Positions 42,445 through 52,362 of a DNA stretch of 64,000 nt are shown here, one piece after another. The position numbers and the translations under genes are program-made. The notes below the pieces were generated by a model that was given only the letters and a program-made list of their open reading frames with translations, was not told the origin of the DNA and did not search any database. The stretch's first letter is position 1. Each line of letters begins with the position of its first letter. Source of the stretch: Parabacteroides sp. PH5-46 (GTDB taxonomy: Bacteria; Bacteroidota; Bacteroidia; Bacteroidales; Tannerellaceae); NCBI RefSeq assembly GCF_029892785.1, contig NZ_JARXXA010000006.1, positions 186,001 to 250,000 on the forward strand, in the 5' to 3' direction.

Positions 42445-42566
42445 GCGAAAAAGGATTTCTCTCCAAAAAAAGCGATAGCGTATAACAAATTACTTGTTTC
42501 TTTCAGAAATTTATTTATAACTTTGTTATCCGTTTTAAAAAAAGGGGGGGAGAAATCCTTTTTTTT
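42445..42566 (+). repeat. Long-range inverted repeat with T-tract enclosing the clpP promoter
   Basis: AAAAAGGATTTCTC (first arm within 42445-42464) is complementary to GAGAAATCCTTTTT (second arm within 42549-42566); the second arm is preceded by a run of seven G (42544-42550) and runs into eight T. The arms are about 85 nt apart. In a read-through tig transcript this would form a stem followed by U; a transcript from the internal promoter would lack the first arm. Confidence 0.6.
42494..42525 (+). promoter_or_regulatory. clpP promoter
   Basis: TTG (42494-42496), 21 nt, TAACTTTG (42518-42525). The leader to ATG 42607 would be about 75 nt and contains the G7 run. GAAGGAG (42594-42600) is an unusually clear Shine-Dalgarno sequence that decides the start. 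Confidence 0.65.
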
Positions 42567-42606
42567 GCGCTTTTTGAAATTTATTTATATTAAGAAGGAG
42601 TTGACA

Positions 42607-43269
42607 ATGGAAGACTTTAAAAAATATGCAACAAAGCATTTGAGGATGAACAGTAATACACTGGATAGTTACATGAACATTACCAGTAGTTATATTTCAC
42701 CAACAATTATAGAAGAACGTCAGTTGAATGTGGCACAAATGGATGTGTTTTCACGTTTAATGATGGATCGTATCATATTCCTTGGCACGGATGTGAATGA
42801 TTATACCGCTAATGTGATACAGGCTCAGTTATTATATTTGGATACAAGCGATCCCGGAAAAGATATATCAATCTATATCAATTCACCGGGTGGAGTAGTG
42901 TATTCGGGCTATGGCATATACGACACTATGCAGTATATATCCTGTGATGTTTCCACTATTTGTACCGGTATGGCTGCCTCTATGGCATCTGTATTACTGG
43001 TAGCAGGGACGAAAGGCAAACGTTTTGCTTTGCCCCATTCACGTGTTATGATTCATCAACCGATGGGTGGAACACAAGGCCAGGCTTCGGATATCGAAAT
43101 CGTGGCTCGCGAGATTATTAAAATGAAGAAAGAGTTATATACTATTATAGCCGACCACTCCGGACAGCCATACGAAAAGATAGAAAAAGATGGCGACCGC
43201 GATTATTGGATGACAGCTTCCGAAGCAAAGGAATATGGCATGATAGACGAAATTTTAACTCGTAAATAA
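42607..43269 (+). CDS. clpP: ATP-dependent Clp protease proteolytic subunit
   Basis: 220 aa from ATG at 42607 ([20 protein letters not shown]), chosen because a strong Shine-Dalgarno lies just before it; the longer frame starting at 42523 overlaps the promoter. Catalytic serine in [14 protein letters not shown], histidine in [14 protein letters not shown], aspartate further on. Fourteen-subunit barrel that degrades proteins delivered by ClpX. clpX follows 21 nt later. Confidence 0.97.
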   Translation: MEDFKKYATKHLRMNSNTLDSYMNITSSYISPTIIEERQLNVAQMDVFSRLMMDRIIFLGTDVNDYTANVIQAQLLYLDTSDPGKDISIYINSPGGVVYSGYGIYDTMQYISCDVSTICTGMAASMASVLLVAGTKGKRFALPHSRVMIHQPMGGTQGQASDIEIVAREIIKMKKELYTIIADHSGQPYEKIEKDGDRDYWMTASEAKEYGMIDEILTRK

Positions 43270-43290
43270 CCGAAAAGAACTAACTAGTTT

Positions 43291-44520
43291 ATGGCCAAAA
43301 CAGACGATACGTGTACGTTTTGCGGAAGAAACAGCCGGGATGTCAATATGCTTATCAATGGCATCTCGGGCGCTATATGTGATGATTGTGCTCAACAGGC
43401 ATATGAAATAGTAAAAGAACAAACTCCGACGATAAAGAGTTCTTTTGGGCTGAACCAGAAAGAACTCCCTAAGCCGGAAGATATAAAAACGTTTCTGGAT
43501 CAGTATGTGATCGGGCAAGACGATGCCAAACGCTATTTGTCTGTATCTGTTTATAATCATTACAAGCGATTATTGCAACGAGTTACATCCGATGATGTAG
43601 AGATTGAAAAGTCGAACATTATCATGGTAGGTGCAACAGGTACCGGAAAAACGTTATTGGCGCGTACAATAGCTAAGCTGTTGCAGGTGCCCTTTTCAAT
43701 AGTAGATGCTACCGTTTTAACCGAAGCCGGCTACGTAGGAGAAGATATCGAAAGTATTTTGACTCGCTTGCTGCAAGCCGCAGACTATGATGTGGATGCA
43801 GCGCAACGAGGCATTGTATTTATCGACGAAATTGATAAAATCGCACGCAAAAGCGACAATCCTTCCATTACCCGTGACGTAAGTGGAGAAGGTGTGCAAC
43901 AAGGCTTACTGAAATTGCTGGAAGGCTCTATCGTCAATGTACCTCCTCAAGGAGGCAGAAAACATCCTGAGCAGAAGATGATTGCGGTAGATACTAAGAA
44001 TATTCTGTTTATATGTGGCGGCGCGTTTGACGGGATAGAAAAGAAAATAGCCCAACGCCTGAATACACGTGTAGTAGGCTTTGCTGCCAACAAAGAAACC
44101 AGCCAGGTAGACAGGAATAATCTGTTGCAATATATCACTCCGACAGATTTGAAAGCGTTTGGGCTGATTCCTGAGATTATAGGTCGTTTGCCTATACTTA
44201 CTTATCTGAACCCGCTTGACAGGGCGACCCTGAGAAATATTCTGACCGAGCCTAAAAATTCAATAGTCAAGCAATATCAAAAACTGTTTGATATGGACGG
44301 TATCAAGTTGTCGTTTGATGAAGACGTATACGAGTTTATCGTCGACAAAGCCTTAGAATTCAAATTGGGAGCCCGTGGTTTGCGCTCTATAGTAGAAGCT
44401 ATAATGATGGATGACATGTATTGTATGCCATCACAAAATAAAAAGGCGCTTCATGTTACGTTAGCATACGCAAAAGATAAATTTGAGAAATCGGATAGAA
44501 ATCGCCTGTTGATTGCGTAG
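43291..44520 (+). CDS. clpX: ATP-dependent Clp protease ATP-binding subunit ClpX
   Basis: 409 aa. N-terminal zinc finger CTFCGRN ... ICDDCAQQA (four Cys), Walker [21 protein letters not shown] near 115, Walker [15 protein letters not shown], the RKH-type loop HPEQKM, and sensor [20 protein letters not shown]. It unfolds substrates for ClpP. Translationally close to clpP. Confidence 0.97.
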   Translation: MAKTDDTCTFCGRNSRDVNMLINGISGAICDDCAQQAYEIVKEQTPTIKSSFGLNQKELPKPEDIKTFLDQYVIGQDDAKRYLSVSVYNHYKRLLQRVTSDDVEIEKSNIIMVGATGTGKTLLARTIAKLLQVPFSIVDATVLTEAGYVGEDIESILTRLLQAADYDVDAAQRGIVFIDEIDKIARKSDNPSITRDVSGEGVQQGLLKLLEGSIVNVPPQGGRKHPEQKMIAVDTKNILFICGGAFDGIEKKIAQRLNTRVVGFAANKETSQVDRNNLLQYITPTDLKAFGLIPEIIGRLPILTYLNPLDRATLRNILTEPKNSIVKQYQKLFDMDGIKLSFDEDVYEFIVDKALEFKLGARGLRSIVEAIMMDDMYCMPSQNKKALHVTLAYAKDKFEKSDRNRLLIA

Positions 44521-44544
44521 GTGTAATGTGCTTAAATTTTTTTT

Positions 44545-46725
44545 ATGGTAAAAAAGGATAATCTAACTGAAAAACTAAAAACACATTTTGGATTTGACAC
44601 ATTTAAAGGAACACAGAAAGTCATTATAGAAAATGTATTGGCTGGAAATGATACCTTTGTGTTAATGCCTACCGGAGGCGGCAAATCATTATGTTATCAA
44701 TTACCTTCTCTTTTGATGGAAGGTACGGCGATTGTTATATCTCCATTGATAGCTTTAATGAAGAACCAGGTAGACGCCATGAGGAATTTCAGTGAAGAAG
44801 ACGGAATTGCCCATTTTATGAATTCTTCTTTGAATAAGGCCGCTATCGACCAGGTGAAAGAAGACCTTTTGAGCGGTCGTACAAAGCTTTTGTATGTGGC
44901 TCCGGAGTCTTTAACCAAAGAAGAAAATGTGGAATTCCTTCAGCAAATCAACATATCATTTTATGCCGTAGATGAAGCGCATTGTATTTCGGAATGGGGA
45001 CATGATTTTCGTCCGGAATATCGTAGAATACGCCCCATTATCAATGAGATAGGGAAAAGACCGCTTATTGCATTGACTGCCACTGCCACCCCCAAAGTGC
45101 AACATGACATACAGAAGAATCTGGGGATGATTGATGCAAAGGTGTTTAAGTCGTCTTTTAACCGATCAAACTTATACTATGAGATCCGGCCGAAAGGGAC
45201 AGATATTGACCGTGAAATAATCAAGTATATCAAAGCAAATGATGGAAAATCGGGCATTGTTTATTGCCTGAGCCGGAAAAAAGTGGAGGAATTTGCGGAA
45301 ATACTGAAAACAAATGGAATCAAGGCCCTGTCTTATCATGCCGGGATGGACTCACAGCAGCGTTCTGCCAACCAGGATGCCTTTCTTATGGAAGAGGCGG
45401 ATGTGATAGTCGCTACCATTGCCTTTGGTATGGGAATTGACAAGCCGGATGTTCGGTATGTGATTCATTATGACATACCTAAAAGTCTGGAAGGTTACTA
45501 TCAGGAAACCGGAAGAGCCGGACGGGATGGAGGAGAAGGTCAATGTGTGGCTTTTTATGCCTATAAAGACCTTCAGAAGCTGGAAAAATTTATGCAAGGA
45601 AAACCTGTTGCCGAGCAGGAAATCGGGAAGCAACTGTTACTGGAAACGGCCGCTTATTCAGAAACGGCTGTTTGTCGCAGAAAAGTATTGCTTCATTATT
45701 TCGGAGAAGAATACACAGAAGAAAACTGTGGAAATTGTGATAATTGTTTGAACCCTAAAAAACAAGTGGAAGCGAAAGATTTGTTAAGTGCCGTACTGGA
45801 AGTTATCAGTGCATTAAAAGAAAAATTCAAAGCAGAATATATTGTCAATATGTTGCTGGGCAACGAAACGTCAGAAATACAATCATATAAACACAATGAA
45901 CTGGAAGTTTTCGGAAGCGGGCAAGATGAAGACGAAAAAACATGGAATGCCGTTATCCGGCAAGCTCTTATTGCCGGCTACCTGACCAAGGATATAGAAA
46001 ATTACGGTTTACTCAAAATCACGGAAAAAGGAAGAGCGTTTATCGAAAAACCCGAATCTTTCAAGATCATAAAAGACAATGAATTTGAGGAGGAGGAAGA
46101 AGATGTGCCGGTTCGCGGAGGTGCAACATGTGCTGTAGACCCGGTGTTGTATTCTATGATGAAGGATTTACGCAAGAAGCTTTCCAAGCGCCTGGAAGTG
46201 CCTCCTTTTGTGATCTTCCAGGATCCTTCGCTGGAGGCTATGGCAACTACCTATCCTATTACGCTGGACGAACTGCAGAATATCCCGGGAGTAGGAGCAG
46301 GAAAGGCTAAACGTTACGGGCAGGAGTTTGTAGCGCTTATCCGTAAGCATGTGGAAGAAAACGAGATTGAACGTCCGGAAGATTTACGTGTTCGCACGGT
46401 AGCCAATAAATCTAAACTGAAAGTGTCTATTGTTCAAAGTATAGACCGGAAAGTGGCATTGGATGATATTGCTCTGACTAAAGGGCTTGAGTTTACAGAG
46501 TTGTTGGACGAAATAGAAGCGATTGTTTATTCCGGAACTCGTATTAATATCGACTATTTCCTGAATGATGTAATGGACGAAGATCACATAGAGGACATCT
46601 ATGAATATTTCAAAGATTCGGAAACCGACGATTTGGAAGATGCCATAGAGGAGCTCGGAAGTGATTATACAGAGGAAGAGATACGTTTGGTACGTATCAA
46701 ATTCCTGTCGGAAATGGCTAATTAA
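44545..46725 (+). CDS. recQ: ATP-dependent DNA helicase RecQ
   Basis: 726 aa, longer than E. coli RecQ (about 610), as in other Bacteroidota. Walker A LMPTGGGKSLCYQLPSLLME near 33, AVDEAHCISEWGHDFRPEYR (DEAH box and aromatic loop), ALTATATPKVQHDI, QETGRAGRDGGEGQCVAFYA, the RQC zinc cysteines in CRRKVLLHYFGEEY ... NCGNCDNC, a winged-helix part and an HRDC domain (LRKKLSKRLEVPPFVIFQDP) near 510-590. A further about 120-residue C-terminal extension is acidic at its end. It follows clpX by 24 nt. Confidence 0.96.
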   Translation: MVKKDNLTEKLKTHFGFDTFKGTQKVIIENVLAGNDTFVLMPTGGGKSLCYQLPSLLMEGTAIVISPLIALMKNQVDAMRNFSEEDGIAHFMNSSLNKAAIDQVKEDLLSGRTKLLYVAPESLTKEENVEFLQQINISFYAVDEAHCISEWGHDFRPEYRRIRPIINEIGKRPLIALTATATPKVQHDIQKNLGMIDAKVFKSSFNRSNLYYEIRPKGTDIDREIIKYIKANDGKSGIVYCLSRKKVEEFAEILKTNGIKALSYHAGMDSQQRSANQDAFLMEEADVIVATIAFGMGIDKPDVRYVIHYDIPKSLEGYYQETGRAGRDGGEGQCVAFYAYKDLQKLEKFMQGKPVAEQEIGKQLLLETAAYSETAVCRRKVLLHYFGEEYTEENCGNCDNCLNPKKQVEAKDLLSAVLEVISALKEKFKAEYIVNMLLGNETSEIQSYKHNELEVFGSGQDEDEKTWNAVIRQALIAGYLTKDIENYGLLKITEKGRAFIEKPESFKIIKDNEFEEEEEDVPVRGGATCAVDPVLYSMMKDLRKKLSKRLEVPPFVIFQDPSLEAMATTYPITLDELQNIPGVGAGKAKRYGQEFVALIRKHVEENEIERPEDLRVRTVANKSKLKVSIVQSIDRKVALDDIALTKGLEFTELLDEIEAIVYSGTRINIDYFLNDVMDEDHIEDIYEYFKDSETDDLEDAIEELGSDYTEEEIRLVRIKFLSEMAN

Positions 46726-46852
46726 CGATCTTGATTGTTCATTTTATAGATTATAGAATATTAAAAAGTTTAAAACAATCACCTGTCAGATAATTTTTCG
46801 CGTGATTTTACGTTCTATATATTAATGTTTTGTAATGTATAGTGATTATAAT

Positions 46853-48508
46853 ATGGAGAAACAATTCTTTATGAGGAAGATACTGATAATATCATTCGTT
46901 CTTGTTTCCTTTATGGGAAGCGCTCAAATCCCTGATGATTCAGTGATAATGACTGTAGCAGGGAAACAAGTACCCCTGTCTGAATTTGAGTTTATCGCCA
47001 AAAAGAACAATGAAGTGGATTTTACATCGGAAAAATCCCTGAAAGAATACATTGAACTATTCAAGAATTTCAAGCTGAAAGTAGCAGACGCTGAAAGTGA
47101 GCAATTAGATCAAACTTCTGCTTTTAAACAAGAGTTGGAAGATTATACCTCTCAACTGAAGATGAGTTATCTGTATGATAAGCAAGCAGAGGAAGATGCT
47201 GCACGTGTTATCTATGACCGGGCAAAAAACTACCTGGAAATAAGTCAGATATTGTTTCCTGTTCAGGGTCAGCACTTAGCCAAGGATACAGTAGCCGTCT
47301 ATGAACAAGCAATGGAGGCGTATAACCGTATAAAGAAAGGAGAAGATTTTGATAAGGTAGGTACGGAAATGTACAGCGCCTACAGGCATCACTTAAGCCA
47401 TCATGCCCATGGGCATGATCACGGCCATGCACACGCGCATGATAACGACGACTGTGTACCTGTTGCCTATGAGTATATCCCTTGTTTTCTTCCTTTCCAA
47501 AAAGCCAAAATATTTGAAGAAAAAGCCTATACTATGAAGGTGGGCGAAGTATCTTTGCCTATACGTAGTTCAGATGGTTTTCATCTGATTTATCTGAAAA
47601 GCAAAAAGGAATTTCCGGGATTAATACGAGTAGCGAATATTCGTATTGGCTTTGAGAAGGATTCGGTGACGCGAACAAAAGAAGAAGCCCTGAAAATAGC
47701 AGAAGAAGTATATCAGAAAGCTATCTCGGGTGAAGATTTTGGCAAACTGGTAGAAGAATATACGTCCGATGAAAATGCAGGAGACGGGGCATTACCTCCT
47801 ATCAGACCGGGAGAATTGATAAAGGAAATCGAGGATATTGCATTTTCTCTTCAAAATCCGGGTGATATATCCAAGCCATTCCTTACAGAATACGGATATC
47901 ATATTCTTAGATTGATCGAACGGGTTCCGAAGCCTACTTTTGAATCAGAGAAGGAAGATCTGATAGCTTCCATGAAGCGTGACGAACATAACTTTGATTT
48001 GTTCAAGGGATTTGATGAGCGCTTAAAGAAAGAGTATAACTGTACATTTTATCCGGAAGCCTATGCCGAACTTGAAAAACTAGCCGGAGAGCACTTCCCG
48101 AGCAGTAATGAGTTCTTTGATAAGGCAGTGGATATGAAGAAAACACTGGTTGTTATAAACGGAATAGACTTCCCTCAATCAGAACTGGCTTATTATATGA
48201 ACCGTTATCCCTATTCAACAAAAACATATGCCTGTGATTTCATGCAGGAAATCTATGATCTTTTTGTGCGAGACATCGTAACAGGCCTTGAACGTGAGAA
48301 TATGGATGTAAGACATCCCGAAATACCCTATCTGATGCAAGAGTACAAAGACGGAATGTTGTTGTTTGAAATAAGCAATCAGAAAGTATGGAGTCAGCCG
48401 TTGGAGCAACAAGAAGCTATTGAAAAGAAGTGGATTGCAGAGCTAAATAAGAAATATCCGGTTAAGATCAACCAGAAAGTGCTCAAGAAAATGATAATCA
48501 AAAAATAA
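46853..48508 (+). CDS. Periplasmic peptidyl-prolyl isomerase with two parvulin domains and a His-rich insert
   Basis: About 551 aa (ATG 46853; ATG 46871 and 46835 are alternatives). Signal peptide ILIISFVLVSFMGSAQ, then a SurA-like N-terminal helical part (VPLSEFEFIAKKNNEVDF). First parvulin-like domain near 130-260 is interrupted by a stretch with ten His in 18 residues (47387-47440) ending in DNDDC; the second is standard (VANIRIGFEKDS, ...ENAGDGALPPIRPGELIKEI, FLTEYGYHILRL). Probably an outer-membrane-protein chaperone like SurA; the His-rich loop suggests metal binding. First of a run of three such genes. Confidence 0.88.
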   Translation: MEKQFFMRKILIISFVLVSFMGSAQIPDDSVIMTVAGKQVPLSEFEFIAKKNNEVDFTSEKSLKEYIELFKNFKLKVADAESEQLDQTSAFKQELEDYTSQLKMSYLYDKQAEEDAARVIYDRAKNYLEISQILFPVQGQHLAKDTVAVYEQAMEAYNRIKKGEDFDKVGTEMYSAYRHHLSHHAHGHDHGHAHAHDNDDCVPVAYEYIPCFLPFQKAKIFEEKAYTMKVGEVSLPIRSSDGFHLIYLKSKKEFPGLIRVANIRIGFEKDSVTRTKEEALKIAEEVYQKAISGEDFGKLVEEYTSDENAGDGALPPIRPGELIKEIEDIAFSLQNPGDISKPFLTEYGYHILRLIERVPKPTFESEKEDLIASMKRDEHNFDLFKGFDERLKKEYNCTFYPEAYAELEKLAGEHFPSSNEFFDKAVDMKKTLVVINGIDFPQSELAYYMNRYPYSTKTYACDFMQEIYDLFVRDIVTGLERENMDVRHPEIPYLMQEYKDGMLLFEISNQKVWSQPLEQQEAIEKKWIAELNKKYPVKINQKVLKKMIIKK

Positions 48509-48510
48509 AG

Positions 48511-49374
48511 ATGCGAAGTAAGGCCTTCATCTTTTTAACGGGATTTATTCTGCTATGGTGTTTTGCTTGCAAAAGAACGCAAACAATCAGTGAAGCAGAC
48601 ATACTTGTCAGTGTAAAAGATCGGGCACTTTACCGCTCGGAAGTGCTTAACATGATTCCGCGCGGAACTTCCTCTTCGGATAGTCTGCTAATGGCAGAAA
48701 GCTATGTAAAAAAATGGGTAAAAGACGCCTTAGTCTATGAAATCGCTTTGCGTAATTTACGGGATGAAAAAGACGATATCGAACAGCTGGTAGAGGATTA
48801 TCGTCATTCGCTTTATCGTAACCGTTACCAGGAACGACTGATAAAAGAGCGTCTCTCTTCCAATATCAGAGAAAGTGATAAGTTAAATTATTACGAGGAA
48901 AATCAAAAAAAGTTTACTCTGGACAAAGGGCTGATCAAAGGACTTTTCCTGAAAGTTCCTGCAAATGCTCCCGGATTGTTGGAGGTGAAAGAATGGTACA
49001 AGTCCAGCTCGGAAGAATCGTTAGAGAAAATTGAGAAATATAGTATACAGAATGCCAATATTTATGACTACTTTTACGACAGATGGATTGACTTTGACGA
49101 AGTAATGGATAATATACCTGTCCGGATACCGGATGCCAACACTTTTCTCAAGAATAATAAAACGATTGAAGTGTCGGATAGTAGTTTTTGTTATTTGTTG
49201 AACATTAAAGAGTATATACCTGCCGGAAATGTAGCTCCTTACGAATATGCAGAGTCTCAAATCATGGAAATGCTGATTAATCAGCGGAAAATGGAATTTT
49301 TGAAAAACTTCGAAAACGAATTGTATAATGATGCGATAAAGAATGGCGACGTTGTTTTTAACAATGAGCCATAA
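48511..49374 (+). CDS. SurA/PpiC-related lipoprotein lacking a parvulin domain
   Basis: 287 aa. Lipobox LLWCFAC near residue 20. The sequence looks like the helical SurA N-terminal and C-terminal regions (VKKWVKDALVYEIALRNLRD, FFLKVPANAP-like segment GLFLKVPANAPGLLEVKEWY), without a recognisable PPIase motif. It starts 3 nt after the previous gene and 25 nt before surA, so the three proteins are likely made together. Chaperone function is inferred from context. Confidence 0.8.
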   Translation: MRSKAFIFLTGFILLWCFACKRTQTISEADILVSVKDRALYRSEVLNMIPRGTSSSDSLLMAESYVKKWVKDALVYEIALRNLRDEKDDIEQLVEDYRHSLYRNRYQERLIKERLSSNIRESDKLNYYEENQKKFTLDKGLIKGLFLKVPANAPGLLEVKEWYKSSSEESLEKIEKYSIQNANIYDYFYDRWIDFDEVMDNIPVRIPDANTFLKNNKTIEVSDSSFCYLLNIKEYIPAGNVAPYEYAESQIMEMLINQRKMEFLKNFENELYNDAIKNGDVVFNNEP

Positions 49375-49398
49375 ATGCTCAACAATAAAAGAGTATAA

Positions 49399-50763
49399 AT
49401 GATGAAAAAGATTTTTACTGTATTTTTTCTTGCCTGTTGCCTCCTAAGCTTGAATGCTCAGGAAAACGTGATTGATGAAATAGTGTGGGTGGTAGGAGAT
49501 GATGCTATTTTGCGCTCTGATATTGAATCACAACGTTTGTATATGCAAAATGAAGGGGTACGTATGGATGGAGATCCCTATTGTGTAATACCGGAAGAGA
49601 TGGCTGTGCAAAAGCTCTATCTGAACCAGGCTAAGATAGACAGTGTAGACGTAAGTGAAACACAGGTTCTTCAGAATGTGGATCAATGGATGAACTTTGC
49701 CATGAACCAGATAGGCTCTAAGGAGAAAATGGAAGAATATTTCAACAAAAAATATTCTCAGATCAAGGAAGAACGGAAGGAGATGGTAAGAGAACAGCAA
49801 ATTGTCCAGCAAATGCAGCGGACATTGGTGGAAAATATAAAGCTAACTCCTGCAGATGTCCGGAAATTCTACAATCAAATACCAAAGGATAGTTTACCCA
49901 ATATCCCTACAACAGTGGAAGTGCAAATCGTAACGCTTGAGCCTAAGATCCCATTTGAAGAGACAGATGCTATCAAAGCCCGCTTACGTGATTTCACAGA
50001 ACAGATTACAAGTGGTAAGATGGAATTCTCTACCTTGGCGCGTTTGTATTCGGAAGATGTAGAGTCTGCAAAAAGAGGGGGAGAGCTTGGTTTTATGGGG
50101 AAAACAAACCTGTTGCCCGAATTTGCCAACGTAGCCTTCAATCTCAACGACCCGAAGCGCGTATCTAATATTGTAGAAACGGAATATGGATTTCATATTA
50201 TCCAGCTTATCGAAAAGCGGGGAGACCGTATCAATTGCCGACATATCTTGCTGCGTCCGAAGGTATCAGAGCGGGAAATCGTAGAAGCGACTACTCGTTT
50301 GGATTCTCTGTATAATGACCTGCAGGCTAATAAATTTAGTTTTGAAGAAGCTGCTACGTTTGTATCATACGACAAAGATACCCGTAACAATAAGGGTTTG
50401 ATGATCAATCAAAATTATGAAGGAAACAACTTTGGTACGCCTAAATTTGAAATGCAGGAGTTGCCACAGGAAATCGGTAAGATCATCTATAATATGCAGA
50501 TAGGTGAAATGTCAAAACCATTCACCATGCTGACTAGCAAGCAGAAAGAAGTAGTAGCCATTGTAAAACTGAAAGCCAGAACAGACGCTCACAAAGCGAA
50601 TATGACAGATGACTATCAGGCATTAAAAGCAATGGTTGAAGATCAAAAGAGAGAAGAGTTACTCAAAAACTGGATCATCCAAAAGCAAAAAACGACCTAT
50701 GTACGCATTAGCGATGGATGGAAGAATTGTGACTTTAAGTATCCAGGCTGGATCAAAGAATGA
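49399..50763 (+). CDS. surA: SurA-type periplasmic chaperone / peptidyl-prolyl isomerase
   Basis: 454 aa. Signal peptide MMKKIFTVFFLACCLLSLNA, then IDEIVWVVGDDAILRSDIES, the SurA N-terminal motif. Two parvulin domains: one near 175-275 (VQIVTLEPKIPFEE, YSEDVESAKRGGELGFMGKT, ETEYGFHIIQLIEKRGDRIN) and a second near 280-385 (CRHILLRPKVS, YDKDTRNNKGLMI). It delivers unfolded outer-membrane proteins. It overlaps the OstA-like gene by 4 nt, coupling chaperone and LPS-transport functions. Confidence 0.95.
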   Translation: MMKKIFTVFFLACCLLSLNAQENVIDEIVWVVGDDAILRSDIESQRLYMQNEGVRMDGDPYCVIPEEMAVQKLYLNQAKIDSVDVSETQVLQNVDQWMNFAMNQIGSKEKMEEYFNKKYSQIKEERKEMVREQQIVQQMQRTLVENIKLTPADVRKFYNQIPKDSLPNIPTTVEVQIVTLEPKIPFEETDAIKARLRDFTEQITSGKMEFSTLARLYSEDVESAKRGGELGFMGKTNLLPEFANVAFNLNDPKRVSNIVETEYGFHIIQLIEKRGDRINCRHILLRPKVSEREIVEATTRLDSLYNDLQANKFSFEEAATFVSYDKDTRNNKGLMINQNYEGNNFGTPKFEMQELPQEIGKIIYNMQIGEMSKPFTMLTSKQKEVVAIVKLKARTDAHKANMTDDYQALKAMVEDQKREELLKNWIIQKQKTTYVRISDGWKNCDFKYPGWIKE

Positions 50764-52334
50764 GAAAAACAGGCATTTTATTTTCGTTAATCGCTTTTCA
50801 CCTGCTTTTCTTTTGTGCTTTTGCGCAAATGCAAGACAGTACTGCCACCAGAAAGAAGATTTATCTGGAGCATTCAAAAACCTTGTCTTTTGATGAAAAT
50901 ATAAATCCTGACGCTCAGATTCTGGTCGGAGATGTTCGTTTCCGGCACGATAGTTCCTACATGTATTGTGATAGCGCATACTATTACGAGGCTTCTAATT
51001 CTTTGGAGGCCTTTAGCAATGTGCGGATGGAGCAGGGAGATACCTTGTTCATTTACGGGAACTGGTTGTTTTATGACGGAAATATACAGTTAGCGCGTTT
51101 GCGTGAGAATGTCCGGATGGAGAATAATCAGGTTACTCTTTTTACAGACAGTCTTAATTACGACCGGATATCGAACATCGGCTATTATTTTGACGGAGGT
51201 TTGATTGTAGACGAAGACAACGAACTTTCGTCATACTACGGGCAATATTCTCCGGATACCAAACTCGCTATTTTCAACGATAGCGTACGACTGGAAAACC
51301 CTCAATTTATCTTATACTCAGATACCCTTCATTACGATACGAATACTAAGATAGCCACAATACTGGGGCCCTCTGTCATCGAGTCGGATAGCGGTACGAT
51401 TCATTCTTCGCGTGGCTGGTATAATACGGAAACAAATGTTTCTCTTTTGCTGGATCGTTCGCAGGTATTGTCGGGCGATCGCTTGTTGATGGGTGATTCG
51501 ATTGTTTATGATCGGGAAAGCGGTTTCTCGGAGGTCTTTGGCAATATGTTCCTGCAAGATACTGCACAAATGATCATATTAGAAGGAAAATACGGTTATT
51601 ACAATGAAAAGACAGAGTATGCCTTTGCCACAGATAGTGCCCGTTTCCTAGAGTATTCTCAGGGAGATACGTTATATCTGCATGCCGATACGTTATTGAT
51701 GGAAACGGTAGACTCTACCTTCCGTGAGATAAAGGCTTATTATGGAGTGCGTTTTTACCGGATAGACTTACAGGGTGTTTGTGATTCCATGCAATTCAAT
51801 ACGCGCGACTCGGTGTTGTATTTGTACACCGATCCGGTAGTATGGAATGAGACCTATCAGCTATATGGCGATACCATTGTTGTTCACATGAATGACAGTA
51901 CAGTAGACTATGCCCATGTTATCCAGTTTGCCTTTGCCGTGCAGGAAGCAGATTCTTCTTACTATAACCAGGTAAAAGGGAACGACCTGAAAGCCTATTT
52001 TAATGGTAAGTCCGTAAGCCGAATAGACGTAAGCGGAAATGCGGAGTCTATCTATTACCCCTTGGAGGATGATGGAGCCAAGATTGGGCTGAATGAAACA
52101 AAAAGCGCCTATCTTTCTGTTTGGCTGGAAGATAATAAACTGGAAAAGCTCAAGTTATGGCCGGAAGCAGAAGGCACACTGACACCTATTCCGGATTTGC
52201 GCCCCGATCAGAAAACCCTGAAAGACTTTTACTGGTTCGACTATTTGCGCCCCAAAAACAAAGATGATATTTATAACGTTGTGAAAAGAAAAAGCGGAGA
52301 TGCTCCGAAAAGAAGCAATAAATTCGTACATTAG
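50760..52334 (+). CDS. OstA/LptA-like periplasmic protein
   Basis: 524 aa. Signal peptide ILFSLIAFHLLFFCAFAQ. The whole remainder is a repetitive beta-jellyroll pattern with repeats such as ILVGDVRFRHDSSYMYCDSA and LEAFSNVRMEQGDTLFIYGN, as in the OstA/LptA/LptD-N fold that shields LPS lipid during transport. Much longer than E. coli LptA (about 185 aa), and without an LptD barrel. Bacteroidota have such OstA-like proteins whose precise place in LPS transport is unsettled. ATG overlaps the surA stop. Confidence 0.85.
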   Translation: MRKTGILFSLIAFHLLFFCAFAQMQDSTATRKKIYLEHSKTLSFDENINPDAQILVGDVRFRHDSSYMYCDSAYYYEASNSLEAFSNVRMEQGDTLFIYGNWLFYDGNIQLARLRENVRMENNQVTLFTDSLNYDRISNIGYYFDGGLIVDEDNELSSYYGQYSPDTKLAIFNDSVRLENPQFILYSDTLHYDTNTKIATILGPSVIESDSGTIHSSRGWYNTETNVSLLLDRSQVLSGDRLLMGDSIVYDRESGFSEVFGNMFLQDTAQMIILEGKYGYYNEKTEYAFATDSARFLEYSQGDTLYLHADTLLMETVDSTFREIKAYYGVRFYRIDLQGVCDSMQFNTRDSVLYLYTDPVVWNETYQLYGDTIVVHMNDSTVDYAHVIQFAFAVQEADSSYYNQVKGNDLKAYFNGKSVSRIDVSGNAESIYYPLEDDGAKIGLNETKSAYLSVWLEDNKLEKLKLWPEAEGTLTPIPDLRPDQKTLKDFYWFDYLRPKNKDDIYNVVKRKSGDAPKRSNKFVH

Positions 52335-52362
52335 CAGTTGTATTTACTAAACGTATAAAATC

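Noticed and set aside
42544-42550. Phase-variable G tract
   Set aside because: Only seven G in a leader, no reading frame affected; kept only as a remark under the clpP finding.
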